A stretch of 48,959 nucleotides of DNA, from contig NZ_BJND01000010.1 of NCBI RefSeq assembly GCF_006539505.1, positions 1 through 48,959 on the forward strand. The letters are read 5' to 3'. The stretch comes from Streptomyces spinoverrucosus (GTDB lineage: Bacteria; Actinomycetota; Actinomycetes; Streptomycetales; Streptomycetaceae). Position 1 is the first letter of the stretch. Every line of letters begins with the position of its first letter. Below, piece by piece: positions 1 to 9,746 of the stretch. The notes below the pieces were generated by a model. It was not told the origin of the DNA, did no database searches, and saw only the letters and a list, made by a program, of their open reading frames with translations. The translations under genes were made by a program, and so were the position numbers.

Positions 1-22
1 GGCGCGCGCAGCTGCGGGCAGT

Positions 23-42
23 CGTGCCGCTGGGGCGGCACG
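23..42. repeat. intergenic hairpin at the left edge
   Basis: A perfect 8-bp inverted repeat, CGTGCCGC-TGGG-GCGGCACG, with a 4-base loop. It lies downstream of the leftward TPR-type gene that ends at 94. It could terminate that gene, although no T-tract follows. From memory, similar GC-rich palindromes recur between Streptomyces genes; I cannot verify that here. Confidence 0.5.
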
Positions 43-93
43 GGTGGGCGCAGCGGCGCCCCGTCGTGCCGGGTTGCGTGACGTCCCCGGCCT

Positions 94-876
94 CTACGCC
101 GTTGCCGCTCCCGGGGTCGGTGGGGTCAGGTGGGCTGCTAGCCATGTGGGGACGCCGCCCAGGAGGCGGTAGAGGCGGCGGGCCTCCTCTCGTAGGCGGG
201 AGGCCTCCGGTTCGGGTTCTGTGTCTGCCAGGGAGGCCAGAGCGGGGGCCGTGCCGACCAGGTAGCCCAGCTCCTCGCGGATGCGGAGGGACTCGGTGAA
301 GCCGTGGCGGGCCTCTGCCAACTCGCCTTCTCTGAGGGCCAGTCCGGCGAGGTGGCGCCAGGTGAAGGAGAGGAGGAGGGCGTTGTCGTGGGCGGTGGCG
401 CCTGCGTGGGCGCGGCGGTAGGCGGCGAGGGCGGCCTGGGGGGAGCGGGCCAGGTTTTCTGCCAAGAGGCCTCGGCGGAAGTCCAGTAGGGGGCGGCCGG
501 GGGCGCCGGGAGGGATTAGGGCCGCTGCTCGGCCCAGGGCCGCTCGGGCCTCGTCTGCGCGGTCGCGGACCGTGTGCAGGGTTGCCGCGTAGGCGAGTTG
601 GCCGCGTTCGCAGGCGGCCGCTCCCCTTTCCTCGTCGGTGTGGGCCAGTGCCTCGGCCGTGCGCAGGGCGTCCTCGGCGTCCTCCCAGCCCTGCTCGGTG
701 TACAGGCAGCGTTCGACCAGCAGCGCCGCGCGTTGCAGGGCCGCCGCCGGTGTGGTCGGGGGCAGCAGGGCCGCCGCGTCGGCCCAGCAGGCCCGTGAGC
801 GCAACCGCCATACCGCGGTCTGGAGGGGATCGTCGTCTGCGGTCGTTCCGGTACCAGACATGGCGGTATGCGCCAC
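94..876 (-). CDS. TPR-like helical repeat protein of unknown role
   Basis: A predicted soluble protein of about 260 residues, made almost entirely of Ala/Leu/Arg-rich amphipathic helices. Segments such as ALAAYRRAHAG and EARHGFTESLRIREELGY have the spacing of tetratricopeptide repeats, which usually act as protein-binding scaffolds. No catalytic motif, signal peptide or membrane segment is visible. I chose the GTG at 876 because GGGGAGGG lies just upstream at good spacing. A GTG at 894 and an ATG at 861 are in frame but lack a well-placed ribosome binding site. The gene stands alone, with the PucR-type gene ending 129 bases upstream on the same strand. Partner and function are unknown. Confidence 0.7.
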   Translation of the reverse strand: MAHTAMSGTGTTADDDPLQTAVWRLRSRACWADAAALLPPTTPAAALQRAALLVERCLYTEQGWEDAEDALRTAEALAHTDEERGAAACERGQLAYAATLHTVRDRADEARAALGRAAALIPPGAPGRPLLDFRRGLLAENLARSPQAALAAYRRAHAGATAHDNALLLSFTWRHLAGLALREGELAEARHGFTESLRIREELGYLVGTAPALASLADTEPEPEASRLREEARRLYRLLGGVPTWLAAHLTPPTPGAATA

Positions 877-1004
877 GTTGCCCTCCCCGAGCACGCCATT
901 GAGCTGTTGAGTGGTGGCCGCATTTCAGCACCAATTCAGCTGCCCGGCCAAGGGGGCGGGTGAAGGATTTCACAAAGTCGTGGGACTTCGCGGTCCGTTG
1001 GGTT

Positions 1005-2678
1005 TCAGCTCATGCGCAGGGCCAGGAAGAAGTCCAGCTTGTCCTCCAGGCGTGACAGGTCGCGGCTCGTCAACTGCTCGATCCGGCCCACCCGGTAACG
1101 CAGCGTGTTGACGTGCAGGTGGAGGCGGGAGGCGCAGCGGGTCCAGGAGCCGTCGCATTCGAGGAACGCTTCGAGGGTGGGGATCAGCTCGGCGCGGTGG
1201 CGGCGGTCGTAGTCGCGCAGGGGGTCCAGGAGGCGGGCGGTGAAGGCTCGGCGTACGTCGTCGGGGACGAAGGGGAGGAGCAGGACGTGGGAGGCCAGTT
1301 CCTGGTGGCCGGCCGCGCAGACGCGGCCGGGGCGGGCCGCCGCCACCCGGCGGGCGTGGCGGGCCTCCTCCAGGGCGCCGCGCAGGCCCTCCGCCGAGTG
1401 GACCGCCGCGCTGACGCCGAGCGTGACGCGGCCGTCGTCGTCCAGTCCCGAGGAGAGGGGGGTCCGGATCGAGGTGAGGAGTGCGTCCGCGAGGACGCCC
1501 GTTTCCGAGCCGTCGTGCTCGGTGGAGACGGCCGGGAGGGGGACCAGGGCGATCGCCTCGTCGCCGGTGTGGGCCACGGCGATGCGGTCGGAGGGTTCGG
1601 GTCCGGTGGCCATTGGGTCGACCAGGATCTCCTCAAGGAGTGACTGAGCCACCGGGCCCGCCTCGATCTCGGCGTCGTCCCACTCGACGCGGGCCACGAC
1701 CACCTGCCAGTGGGGGGCCGCGCCGAGGCCGGGCAGCAGGACCGGGGCGGCGACGCGCAGGCGGGCCGCGATCTCGGCGGGGGCGGCGCCCGTCTGGACG
1801 AGTTCCAGGATCTCCTGGGCCAGCCGGCGGCGGACCGTGCGGGCCGCGTCGCGGCGGTCGCGTTCGACCGCGATCAGCTGGGTGACGCCGTGCAGCAGGT
1901 CCAGGCGCTCCTCCGCCCAGTCACCGGCGTCCGCCTCCACGGCCAGCAGCCAGTCGGACAGGACCGTCTCGCGGACGTCCCGGGAGGCCTGCGGGGAGCG
2001 GCCGCTGCTGCGGATGGGGAAGAGGGAGTACGTCGTGGTGCCGAGGATCAGGCGGTGCGGGCCGCGGCGGCCGGTGCGGGCGGCCGCCAGGTGTTCGGCC
2101 GCCAGCTTCGCGCACGCCTCGGGAGGCAGCGCCGGGCCGCCGATCTTGGGGCCCGCGATGAGGCGGCCGGTGGGGGAGAGGACCCAGGCGCGCAGGTCCA
2201 GGTCCGAGCCGAGGAGGTCGAGTACGACGTCCGGGCCGCCGCCCGCCGGGCCCGAGGTCATCATCCGGCGGTGCCGGTCCACGACGGCGGCGAGGTCGCC
2301 CGCGCGTTCGCCGGAGACCTGTCGTACGACGTGCTCGGTGATCGTCGCGAAGGCCACCGACTCGTGCACCGCGAAGAGGGGCAGGCGGTGGCGGGCGCAC
2401 GCCACGACCAGGTCGTCCGGTACGTCGCCCAGTTCCGCCTCACCGGCCGCGAGGGCCACCACGCCGGCCTGCACCAGGGTCCGTACGAAAGGCTCGGAGT
2501 CGGCCGCGTCCCGGCGCCAGGCCAGGCCGGTCAGCACCAGCTCACCGCCGGAGAGGTAGCGGCTGGGGTCCCGCAGGTCGGTGGTCATCACGCCCCGCAC
2601 GGTGCGGTCCAGCTCGTCCTCGCCGCCGAGCAGCTTGAGGCCCAGCGCGTCGGTGTCCAGCAGTGCGCGCAGCCGCAT
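1005..2678 (-). CDS. PucR-family transcriptional regulator
   Basis: A 557-residue regulator with PucR architecture. An N-terminal PucR domain (about residues 1-120, beginning MRLRALLDTDALGLKLLGG) senses the catabolic signal. A GGDEF-like/CdaR middle region follows. A C-terminal PucR helix-turn-helix (about residues 495-557) contains RLHLHVNTLRYRVGRIEQL. The family is named for the Bacillus purine catabolism activator. The gene diverges from the xanthine dehydrogenase operon across a 366-bp promoter region, which is strong context for control of purine degradation. The ATG at 2678 gives the full N-terminal domain, although the ribosome binding site is weak. Whether it activates or represses cannot be read from the sequence. 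Confidence 0.9.
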   Translation of the reverse strand: MRLRALLDTDALGLKLLGGEDELDRTVRGVMTTDLRDPSRYLSGGELVLTGLAWRRDAADSEPFVRTLVQAGVVALAAGEAELGDVPDDLVVACARHRLPLFAVHESVAFATITEHVVRQVSGERAGDLAAVVDRHRRMMTSGPAGGGPDVVLDLLGSDLDLRAWVLSPTGRLIAGPKIGGPALPPEACAKLAAEHLAAARTGRRGPHRLILGTTTYSLFPIRSSGRSPQASRDVRETVLSDWLLAVEADAGDWAEERLDLLHGVTQLIAVERDRRDAARTVRRRLAQEILELVQTGAAPAEIAARLRVAAPVLLPGLGAAPHWQVVVARVEWDDAEIEAGPVAQSLLEEILVDPMATGPEPSDRIAVAHTGDEAIALVPLPAVSTEHDGSETGVLADALLTSIRTPLSSGLDDDGRVTLGVSAAVHSAEGLRGALEEARHARRVAAARPGRVCAAGHQELASHVLLLPFVPDDVRRAFTARLLDPLRDYDRRHRAELIPTLEAFLECDGSWTRCASRLHLHVNTLRYRVGRIEQLTSRDLSRLEDKLDFFLALRMS

Positions 2679-3044
2679 TCTCGTCGCCGCCGTTCTTTGT
2701 CTCGAAAACTACGATGGATCTTGACGGGTCCGTGGGTGAGTGGCCCGTGCGGTGGCCGGTTGAGCGGTGCTCGCCGTCTCCCGTGCTGTGTCCCAGGTCA
2801 CGCGGGCTGTGCCGGACGTTTCCCCAGGAAAACCAGGAGGTTACTGATGACCTCCGTTCATACGAATCTACAAGATGACTGCCCTGGCCAGCCAACTCCT
2901 TCATGGTTTCGGTGACTGACCCCGTTGGAGGACGGCGCTGTGTACTGACGTCAATCCGCGTTAACAGCACATGAACGAGCCGGGCCCGCCGCACACGGAT
3001 TGGCTCAATCTGTACGACCCACGAGACGAAGAAGAGAGCCGGTC
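2679..3044. other. divergent control region between the PucR-type gene and the xanthine dehydrogenase operon
   Basis: A 366-bp stretch without a large gene. It holds a small rightward ORF at 2847-2915 (separate entry), an inverted repeat GGAGGT (2836-2841) / ACCTCC (2850-2855) that could fold over that ORF's ribosome binding site, and a short palindrome GATTG-gct-CAATC at 2998-3010, 35 bases before the FAD-subunit start. Promoters for both divergent units must lie here, but I could not assign -35 and -10 elements with confidence. Confidence 0.6.
2847..2915 (+). CDS. possible 22-residue leader peptide upstream of xanthine dehydrogenase
   Basis: A short ORF of 22 codons, starting MTSVHTNLQDD and ending PTPSWFR. 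Its ATG sits 6 bases after a consensus Shine-Dalgarno AGGAGG at 2835-2840, better than that of the dehydrogenase operon itself. It ends 130 bases before the FAD-subunit start. The inverted repeat GGAGGT/ACCTCC would pair its ribosome binding site with its own second and third codons, so its translation could be controlled by RNA folding. It may be a regulatory leader peptide or chance. Conservation in relatives would decide; no function is claimed. Confidence 0.4.
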   Translation: MTSVHTNLQDDCPGQPTPSWFR

Positions 3045-3934
3045 ATGGACTTCCTTCGCCCCGCCAGCTGGGAGGAGGCGCTCGCCGCGAAGGCAGAGCA
3101 CCCCACCGCTGTGCCGATTGCGGGTGGCACCGATGTGATGGTCGAGATCAACTTCGACCACCGCCGGCCCGAGTACCTCATGGACCTCAACCGCATCGGC
3201 GATCTCTCCGAGTGGGAGGTCGGCGAGGACTCCGTGCGGCTGGGCGCCTCCGTCCCGTACTCCAGCATCATGGAGCACCTGCGCGCCGAGCTGCCGGGCC
3301 TGGCGCTCGCCTCGCACACCGTCGCCTCCCCGCAGATCCGCAACCGCGGCGGCGTCGGCGGCAACCTCGGCACCGCCTCCCCGGCCGGTGACGCCCACCC
3401 CGCCCTCCTCGCCGCCGGCGCCGAGGTCGAGGTGGAGTCCGTACGGGGCTCCCGGCGCATCCCGATCGACGAGTTCTACACCGGCGTCAAGCGCAACGCG
3501 CTCGCGCCGGACGAGCTGATCCGCGCCGTGCACATCAAGAAGGCGGACGGGCCCCAGCAGTACTCGAAGGTCGGCACGCGCAACGCCATGGTCATCGCCG
3601 TGTGCGCCTTCGGCCTCGCGCTGCACCCCGAGACGCGGACCGTGCGGACGGGGATCGGTTCGGCCGCCCCGACGCCCGTCCGGGCCAAGGCCGCGGAGGA
3701 GTTCCTGAACGCCGCTCTGGAGGAGGGCGGCTTCTGGGACAACGGAAAGATCATCACCCCGTCGGTCGCCAAGCAGTTCGCGCAGCTGTGCTCCGCCGCC
3801 TGCAACCCGATCGACGACGTCCGGGGGACGGCGAGCTACCGCCGCCACGCGGTGGGCGTCATGGCCCGCCGCACGCTGACCTGGACCTGGGAGTCGTACC
3901 GCGGCGCCCGCCGCACCACCGAGGGAGCTGCGTG

Positions 3935-3935
<1 letters not shown>
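3045..3935 (+). CDS. xanthine dehydrogenase family, FAD-binding subunit
   Basis: A 296-residue CoxM/XdhB-type flavin subunit. It accepts electrons from the 2Fe-2S subunit and passes them to NAD or another acceptor. FAD-contact motifs are AGGTDVMVEI (about residues 25-34) and the glycine-rich RNRGGVGGNLGTASPAGD (about residues 99-116), typical of the molybdenum hydroxylase flavin fold. The C-terminal CO dehydrogenase flavoprotein domain follows. The ATG at 3045 aligns with the usual MDFLRPASWEEAL start; an in-frame TTG at 3000 would add an unlikely Arg-rich tail. Its TGA overlaps the ATG of the next gene as TGATG, so the subunits are probably translationally coupled. Confidence 0.93.
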
Positions 3936-4507
<572 letters not shown>

Positions 4508-4509
4508 CC

Positions 4510-6894
4510 ATGCCGGCCAACGGCGCTCCTACGAAGATCACCCAGGGCACCCGTACCAAGGGCGGCATCGGCGAGTCCACGCTCCGCCCGGACGGCACCC
4601 TGAAGGTCACCGGCGAGTTCGCCTACTCGTCCGACATGTGGCACGAGGACATGCTCTGGGGCCAGATCCTCAGATCGACGGTCGCCCACGCCGAGATCGT
4701 GTCCATCGACACGAGCGAGGCCCTCGCCCTGCCGGGCGTCTACGCGGTCATGACCTACGACGACCTGCCGACCGACGTGAAGAACTACGGTCTGGAGATC
4801 CAGGACACTCCGGTCCTCGCGCACGGCAAGGTACGTCACCACGGTGAGCCGGTGGCGATCGTCGCCGCCGACCACCCGGAGACCGCCCGCCGCGCCGCGG
4901 CCAAGATCAAGGTCGACTACCGCGAACTGCCGGTCATCACCGACGAGGCCTCCGCGACCGCGCCGGACGCGGTCCTCGTCCACGACAACCGCGACGACCA
5001 CCACTTCGGTCACGTCCCGCACCCGAACATCGTGCACCGCCAGCCGATCGTCCGCGGCGACGTGGAGGAGGCCCGTAAGCGCGCCGACGTGATCGTCGAG
5101 GGCGAGTACACCTTCGGCATGCAGGACCAGGCCTTCCTCGGCCCCGAGTCGGGTCTGGCGGTGCCGGAGGAGGACGGTGGCGTCCACCTGTACATCGCCA
5201 CCCAGTGGCTGCACTCCGACCTGCGCCAGATCGCGCCCGTGCTCGGCCTGCCCGAGGAGAAGGTGCGGATGACGCTGGCCGGTGTCGGCGGCGCTTTCGG
5301 CGGTCGTGAGGACCTGTCGATGCAGATCCACGCCTGTCTGCTGGCGCTGCGCACCGGCAAGCCCGTGAAGATCGTCTACAACCGGTTCGAGTCCTTCTTC
5401 GGGCACGTCCACCGCCACCCGGCCAAGCTGTACTACGAGCACGGCGCCACCAGGGACGGCAAGCTCACGCACCTGAAGTGCCGGATCGTCCTGGACGGCG
5501 GCGCCTACGCCTCCGCCTCCCCGGCGGTCGTCGGCAACGCCGCGTCGCTGAGCGTCGGCCCGTACGTGGTCGACGATGTGGACATCGAGGCCTTCGCCCT
5601 CTACACCAACAACCCGCCTTGCGGCGCCATGCGCGGCTTCGGCGCGGTCCAGGCGTGCTTCGCCTACGAGGCGCAGATGGACAAGGTGGCCGAGCAACTC
5701 GGCATGGACCCGGTGGAGTTCCGGCAGCTGAACGCCATGGAGCAGGGGACCATCATGCCGACCGGGCAGCCGGTCGACTCCCCGGCGCCGGTCGCCGAAC
5801 TGCTGCGCCGCGTCAAGGCGATGCCGATGCCGCCGGAGCGCCAGTGGGAGAGCAGCGAGGGCGCCGACGTACGGCAGCTGCCGGGCGGTCTGTCCAACAC
5901 CACGCACGGAGAAGGCGTCGTACGCGGTGTGGGCTACGCGGTCGGCATCAAGAACGTCGGCTTCTCCGAGGGTTTCGACGACTACTCGACTGCGCGCGTC
6001 CGTATGGAGGTCGTGGGCGGCGAGCCCGTCGCCACCGTGCACACGGCCATGGCGGAGGTCGGCCAGGGCGGTGTCACCGTCCACGCGCAGATCGCCCGCA
6101 CCGAGCTGGGCGTCACGCAGGTGACCATCCACCCGGCCGACACCCAGGTGGGCAGCGCCGGTTCGACGTCGGCCTCGCGGCAGACGTACGTCACCGGTGG
6201 CGCCGTCAAGAACGCCTGTGAGCTGGTCCGTGAGAAGGTGCTGGACCTCGGGCGGCGCAAGTTCGGCTCCTACCACCCGGCCTGGGCCACCGCCGAGCTG
6301 CTGCTGGAGGGCGGCAAGGTCGTCACCGACGGCGGCGAGGTGCTGGCCGACCTGGTGGACGTGCTGGAGAACGAGGCCGTCGAGGTCGAGGAGGAGTGGC
6401 GGCACCGGCCGACCGAGGCCTTCGACCTGCGCACCGGCCAGGGCAACGGCCACGTCCAGTACTCCTTCGCCGCGCACCGCGCCGTCGTCGAGGTCGACAC
6501 CGAGCTGGGCCTGGTCAAGGTGATCGAGCTGGCCTGCGCCCAGGACGTCGGCAAGGCGCTCAACCCGCTGTCCGTCATCGGCCAGATCCAGGGCGGTACG
6601 ACCCAGGGTCTCGGTGTGGCGGTCATGGAGGAGATCGTCGTCGACCCGAAGACCGCGAAGGTGAAGAACCCCTCCTTCACGGACTATCTGATCCCCACGA
6701 TTCTCGACACGCCGACCATCCCCGTCGACGTGCTCGAACTCGCCGACGACCACGCACCCTACGGGCTGCGCGGCATCGGCGAGGCCCCCACCCTGTCGTC
6801 GACCCCGGCCGTCCTCGCGGCGATCCGGAACGCGACGGGGCTGGAGCTGAACCGGACGCCCGTACGGCCGGAACACCTCACCGGCACGGCGTAA
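4510..6894 (+). CDS. xanthine dehydrogenase family, molybdopterin-binding catalytic subunit
   Basis: A 794-residue large subunit that hydroxylates the purine ring at the molybdenum cofactor (hypoxanthine to xanthine to urate by family analogy). An N-terminal a/b hammerhead domain (KVTGEFAYSSDMW onward) precedes the cofactor domain. Signature segments are GVGGAFGGRED (about residues 256-266), the Arg-containing AMRGFGAVQA (about 374-383), and GIGEAPTLSS near the C-terminus (about 756), where the conserved Glu is the expected catalytic base. The ATG at 4510 follows the previous stop by 2 bases. The operon, the PucR-type regulator and the downstream purine permease make xanthine or hypoxanthine the most likely substrate, but other heterocycles remain possible. 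Confidence 0.94.
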   Translation: MPANGAPTKITQGTRTKGGIGESTLRPDGTLKVTGEFAYSSDMWHEDMLWGQILRSTVAHAEIVSIDTSEALALPGVYAVMTYDDLPTDVKNYGLEIQDTPVLAHGKVRHHGEPVAIVAADHPETARRAAAKIKVDYRELPVITDEASATAPDAVLVHDNRDDHHFGHVPHPNIVHRQPIVRGDVEEARKRADVIVEGEYTFGMQDQAFLGPESGLAVPEEDGGVHLYIATQWLHSDLRQIAPVLGLPEEKVRMTLAGVGGAFGGREDLSMQIHACLLALRTGKPVKIVYNRFESFFGHVHRHPAKLYYEHGATRDGKLTHLKCRIVLDGGAYASASPAVVGNAASLSVGPYVVDDVDIEAFALYTNNPPCGAMRGFGAVQACFAYEAQMDKVAEQLGMDPVEFRQLNAMEQGTIMPTGQPVDSPAPVAELLRRVKAMPMPPERQWESSEGADVRQLPGGLSNTTHGEGVVRGVGYAVGIKNVGFSEGFDDYSTARVRMEVVGGEPVATVHTAMAEVGQGGVTVHAQIARTELGVTQVTIHPADTQVGSAGSTSASRQTYVTGGAVKNACELVREKVLDLGRRKFGSYHPAWATAELLLEGGKVVTDGGEVLADLVDVLENEAVEVEEEWRHRPTEAFDLRTGQGNGHVQYSFAAHRAVVEVDTELGLVKVIELACAQDVGKALNPLSVIGQIQGGTTQGLGVAVMEEIVVDPKTAKVKNPSFTDYLIPTILDTPTIPVDVLELADDHAPYGLRGIGEAPTLSSTPAVLAAIRNATGLELNRTPVRPEHLTGTA

Positions 6895-6910
6895 GGAACC
6901 CGCAAGTCCC

Positions 6911-6953
6911 TCCGGGCGGCGCACGGAACGTCACACACTCCGCGCCGCCCGGA
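6911..6953 (+). terminator. hairpin terminator after the xanthine dehydrogenase operon
   Basis: A perfect 12-bp inverted repeat, TCCGGGCGGCGC (6911-6922) and GCGCCGCCCGGA (6942-6953), with a 19-base loop. It begins 17 bases after the stop of the catalytic subunit. It has no T-tract, as is common in Streptomyces. It may partly separate the dehydrogenase genes from the permease. Confidence 0.65.
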
Positions 6954-7007
6954 GCAACCAGATCGTTCGTCTCGGGCCGTCCCCCGGGTCGTGCGGCCGA
7001 AGCACCT

Positions 7008-7067
7008 TCCCAAATCCCGTAGCCGCATCTGCGGTTCCCCATACGGGTGCCCCTGTGAACCTTGGGA
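7008..7067 (+). promoter_or_regulatory. nested hairpin leader of the purine permease, predicted to sequester its ribosome binding site
   Basis: Three nested complementary stems lie directly before the permease start. P1 is TCCCAA (7008-7013) with TTGGGA (7062-7067). P2 is CCCGTA (7016-7021) with TACGGG (7042-7047). P3 is CCGC (7023-7026) with GCGG (7031-7034), capped by a tetraloop. The probable Shine-Dalgarno GGGAG (7064-7068) lies 9 bases before the ATG at 7078 and sits in the 3' strand of P1, so folding would block translation. It does not match a purine, ZTP or guanidine riboswitch that I can recall. It could be an RNA switch, a protein-bound leader or chance. Confidence 0.45.
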
Positions 7068-7077
7068 GTAGGCCCAC

Positions 7078-8535
7078 ATGACCCAGCAGTCACTGGAGCC
7101 CACGACCACTGCCGAAGACGCGGGTAAAGGAACCCGCCTCCCCGCCGGCAGGTCGTGGCTCGACCGGTACTTCCACATATCCCACCGAGGATCCACGGTC
7201 GCGCGTGAGGTGCGCGGCGGCGTCACCACCTTCATGGCGATGGCGTACATCCTCCTGCTCAACCCCCTGATCCTGTCCGGCAAGGACGCGGCCGGGAACA
7301 CGCTCGGCCAGCAGGCCCTGATCACGGCGACCGCGTTCGCGGCGGCCCTCACCACGCTGCTGATGGGTTTCGTCGGCAAGGTGCCCCTCGCGCTCGCCGC
7401 GGGCCTGTCCGTCTCCGGCGTACTCGCCTCCCAGGTCGCTCCCCAGATGACCTGGGCCCAGGCGATGGGCATGTGCGTGATCTACGGCGTGGTCATCATG
7501 CTGCTGGTCGTCACCGGCCTGCGTGAACTGATCATGAATGCGATCCCGCTGCCGCTGAAGCACGCGATCACCATGGGCATCGGCCTGTTCGTGGCGCTGA
7601 TCGGCTTCTACAAGGCCGGTTTCGTGCACCAGGGCGAAGGCACCCCGGTCACCCTGGGCCCGGCGGGCGAGCTGGCAGGCTGGCCGGTGCTGCTCTTCGC
7701 CGTGACCCTCCTCGCCATCTTCATGCTCCAGGCGCGCGGCATCCCCGGCGCCATCCTGATCGGCATCGTCGGCGGCACGATCCTCGCCCTGATCCTCAAC
7801 GGCCTCGACGTCATCGACCCCAAGCAGTGGGCCGGGGGCGCTCCCGAACTCAACGGCAGCGCGGTCTCGATGCCCGACTTCTCGATCTTCGGCAACGTCG
7901 AGTTCGGCGGCTGGGGCGAGGTCGGTGCGATGACCGTCGGCATGATCGTCTTCACGCTGGTGCTCGCCGGATTCTTCGACGCGATGGCGACCATCATCGG
8001 CGTCGGCACCGAGGCCAAGCTGGCCGACGACCGGGGCCGGATGCCGGGCCTGTCCAAGGCGCTGTTCATCGACGGCGCGGGCGGCGCGATCGGCGGCGTC
8101 TCCGGCGCCTCCGGCCAGACCGTGTTCGTGGAGTCGGCGACCGGCGTGGGCGAGGGTGCCCGGACCGGCCTGTCCTCGGTGATCACCGGGCTGTTCTTCG
8201 CCGCCTGTCTGTTCTTCACGCCGCTGACGGCGATCGTGCCGGGCGAGGTCGCGGCCGCCGCCCTGGTGGTGATCGGCGCCATGATGATGATGAACGCCCG
8301 GCACGTGGACTGGTCCGACCGCGCCACCGCGATCCCGGTCTTCCTGACCGTCGTGATCATGCCGTTCACGTACTCGATCACCGCGGGAGTCGCCGCCGGC
8401 GTCATCTCGTACGTCGCCATCAGGATCGCGCAGGGCAAGGCGCGGGAGATCGGTGCCTTCATGTGGGCGCTGGCGGTGATCTTCGTCGTGTTCTTCGCAC
8501 TCAACCCCATCGAGAGCTGGATGGGCGTCCACTAG
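7078..8535 (+). CDS. NCS2-family purine permease (AzgA-like)
   Basis: A 485-residue polytopic membrane protein with about 12-14 hydrophobic segments. It matches the AzgA/PbuG branch of nucleobase transporters, which import adenine, guanine or hypoxanthine with protons. Family signatures are VRGGVTTFMAMAYILLLNP near the start and GFFDAMATIIGVGTEAKL at about residues 299-316. The ATG at 7078 follows a structured leader that probably hides its ribosome binding site. It lies between the dehydrogenase and XdhC genes on the same strand, so it most likely supplies the purine oxidised by that enzyme. Confidence 0.9.
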   Translation: MTQQSLEPTTTAEDAGKGTRLPAGRSWLDRYFHISHRGSTVAREVRGGVTTFMAMAYILLLNPLILSGKDAAGNTLGQQALITATAFAAALTTLLMGFVGKVPLALAAGLSVSGVLASQVAPQMTWAQAMGMCVIYGVVIMLLVVTGLRELIMNAIPLPLKHAITMGIGLFVALIGFYKAGFVHQGEGTPVTLGPAGELAGWPVLLFAVTLLAIFMLQARGIPGAILIGIVGGTILALILNGLDVIDPKQWAGGAPELNGSAVSMPDFSIFGNVEFGGWGEVGAMTVGMIVFTLVLAGFFDAMATIIGVGTEAKLADDRGRMPGLSKALFIDGAGGAIGGVSGASGQTVFVESATGVGEGARTGLSSVITGLFFAACLFFTPLTAIVPGEVAAAALVVIGAMMMMNARHVDWSDRATAIPVFLTVVIMPFTYSITAGVAAGVISYVAIRIAQGKAREIGAFMWALAVIFVVFFALNPIESWMGVH

Positions 8536-8580
8536 GCGCCCGGCTGCCCTTCACACAACCGCTGTTAAGGAGACCGAGAG

Positions 8581-9735
8581 ATGCTGGACATCGCCGACGA
8601 GCTGCACCGGTGGGTCGAGCAGGGACGCGACTTCGCCGTGGCCACCGTGGTGGCCGTGAGCGGCAGCGCCCCGCGCCAGCCCGGCGCCGCCCTCGCGGTG
8701 GACGCCGACGGCACGGCCATCGGCTCGGTCTCCGGCGGCTGTGTGGAGGGCGCGGTGTACGAGCTGTGCCAGCAGGCGTTGCGGGACGGGGAGACGGTCC
8801 TGGAGCGCTTCGGCTACAGCGACGAGGACGCCTTCGCGGTCGGACTGACCTGCGGCGGCGTCATCGACATCCTGGTCACCCCGGTCCGGGCGGGCGACCC
8901 CGTCCGGCCGGTGGTGGCGTCCGCGGTGGCCGCCGCGTCCCGGCGCGAGCCCGCCGCGCTGGCCCGGATCGTCTCCGGCCCGGCCGAACTGACGGGCGGC
9001 CGCGCGCTGCTGGTCCGCCCCGACGGGTCGTACGACGGCGGCTTCGGCGCCCATCCCGAGCTGGACCGCACCGTCGCGGCCGAGGCGGGCGCCTTCCTGG
9101 ACGCCGGGCGCACCGGCACCCTGGAGATCGGAGAGCAGGGCTCCCGGTGCGGAGCGCCGCTGACGGTGCTGGTCGAGTCGTCGGTCCCCGCCCCCCGCAT
9201 GATCGTCTTCGGCGCGATCGACTTCGCCTCGGCGCTGGTCCGCGTCGGCAAATTCCTCGGCTACCACGTCACGGTGTGCGACGCCCGCCCCGTCTTCGCG
9301 ACGCGGGCCCGTTTCCCCGAGGCCGACGAGATCGTCGTCGAGTGGCCCCATGAGTACCTGGAGCGCACCGACGTCGACGCCCGCACGGTCCTGTGCGTGC
9401 TGACCCACGACGCCAAGTTCGACGTACCCCTGCTGAAGCTGGCGCTGCGGCTGCCGGTGGCGTACGTCGGCGCCATGGGCTCCCGCCGCACCCACCTCGA
9501 CCGCAACCGGCGGCTGCGCGACGTCGGCGTCACCGACCTGGAGCTGGCCCGCCTGCGCTCGCCCATCGGCCTGGACCTGGGCGCCCGTACGCCGGAGGAG
9601 ACGGCACTGTCCATCGCCGCCGAGATCGTGGCCAACCGGCGGGGCGGCAGCGGGGTTTCGCTGACCGGTGCGCACACCCCGATCCACCACGACACGCCGT
9701 CGGCACCGGCGGGGCGGATCGGGTCGGTGGCCTGA
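8581..9735 (+). CDS. xdhC: XdhC/CoxI-family molybdenum cofactor maturation protein
   Basis: A 384-residue XdhC-type protein. The family binds molybdenum cofactor, aids its sulfuration and hands it to the large subunit of xanthine dehydrogenase. The N-terminal XdhC/CoxI domain has ATVVAVSGSAPRQPGAAL and SVSGGCVEGAVYE. A C-terminal Rossmann-type XdhC domain begins at about residue 207 (MIVFGAIDFASALVRVGKFL) and includes LPVAYVGAMGSRRTH. AAGGAGA precedes the ATG at good spacing. It follows the permease by 45 bases and is probably co-transcribed. Its neighbours make it the chaperone for the dehydrogenase encoded upstream. Confidence 0.92.
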   Translation: MLDIADELHRWVEQGRDFAVATVVAVSGSAPRQPGAALAVDADGTAIGSVSGGCVEGAVYELCQQALRDGETVLERFGYSDEDAFAVGLTCGGVIDILVTPVRAGDPVRPVVASAVAAASRREPAALARIVSGPAELTGGRALLVRPDGSYDGGFGAHPELDRTVAAEAGAFLDAGRTGTLEIGEQGSRCGAPLTVLVESSVPAPRMIVFGAIDFASALVRVGKFLGYHVTVCDARPVFATRARFPEADEIVVEWPHEYLERTDVDARTVLCVLTHDAKFDVPLLKLALRLPVAYVGAMGSRRTHLDRNRRLRDVGVTDLELARLRSPIGLDLGARTPEETALSIAAEIVANRRGGSGVSLTGAHTPIHHDTPSAPAGRIGSVA

Positions 9736-9746
9736 ACCGGGCTGGG

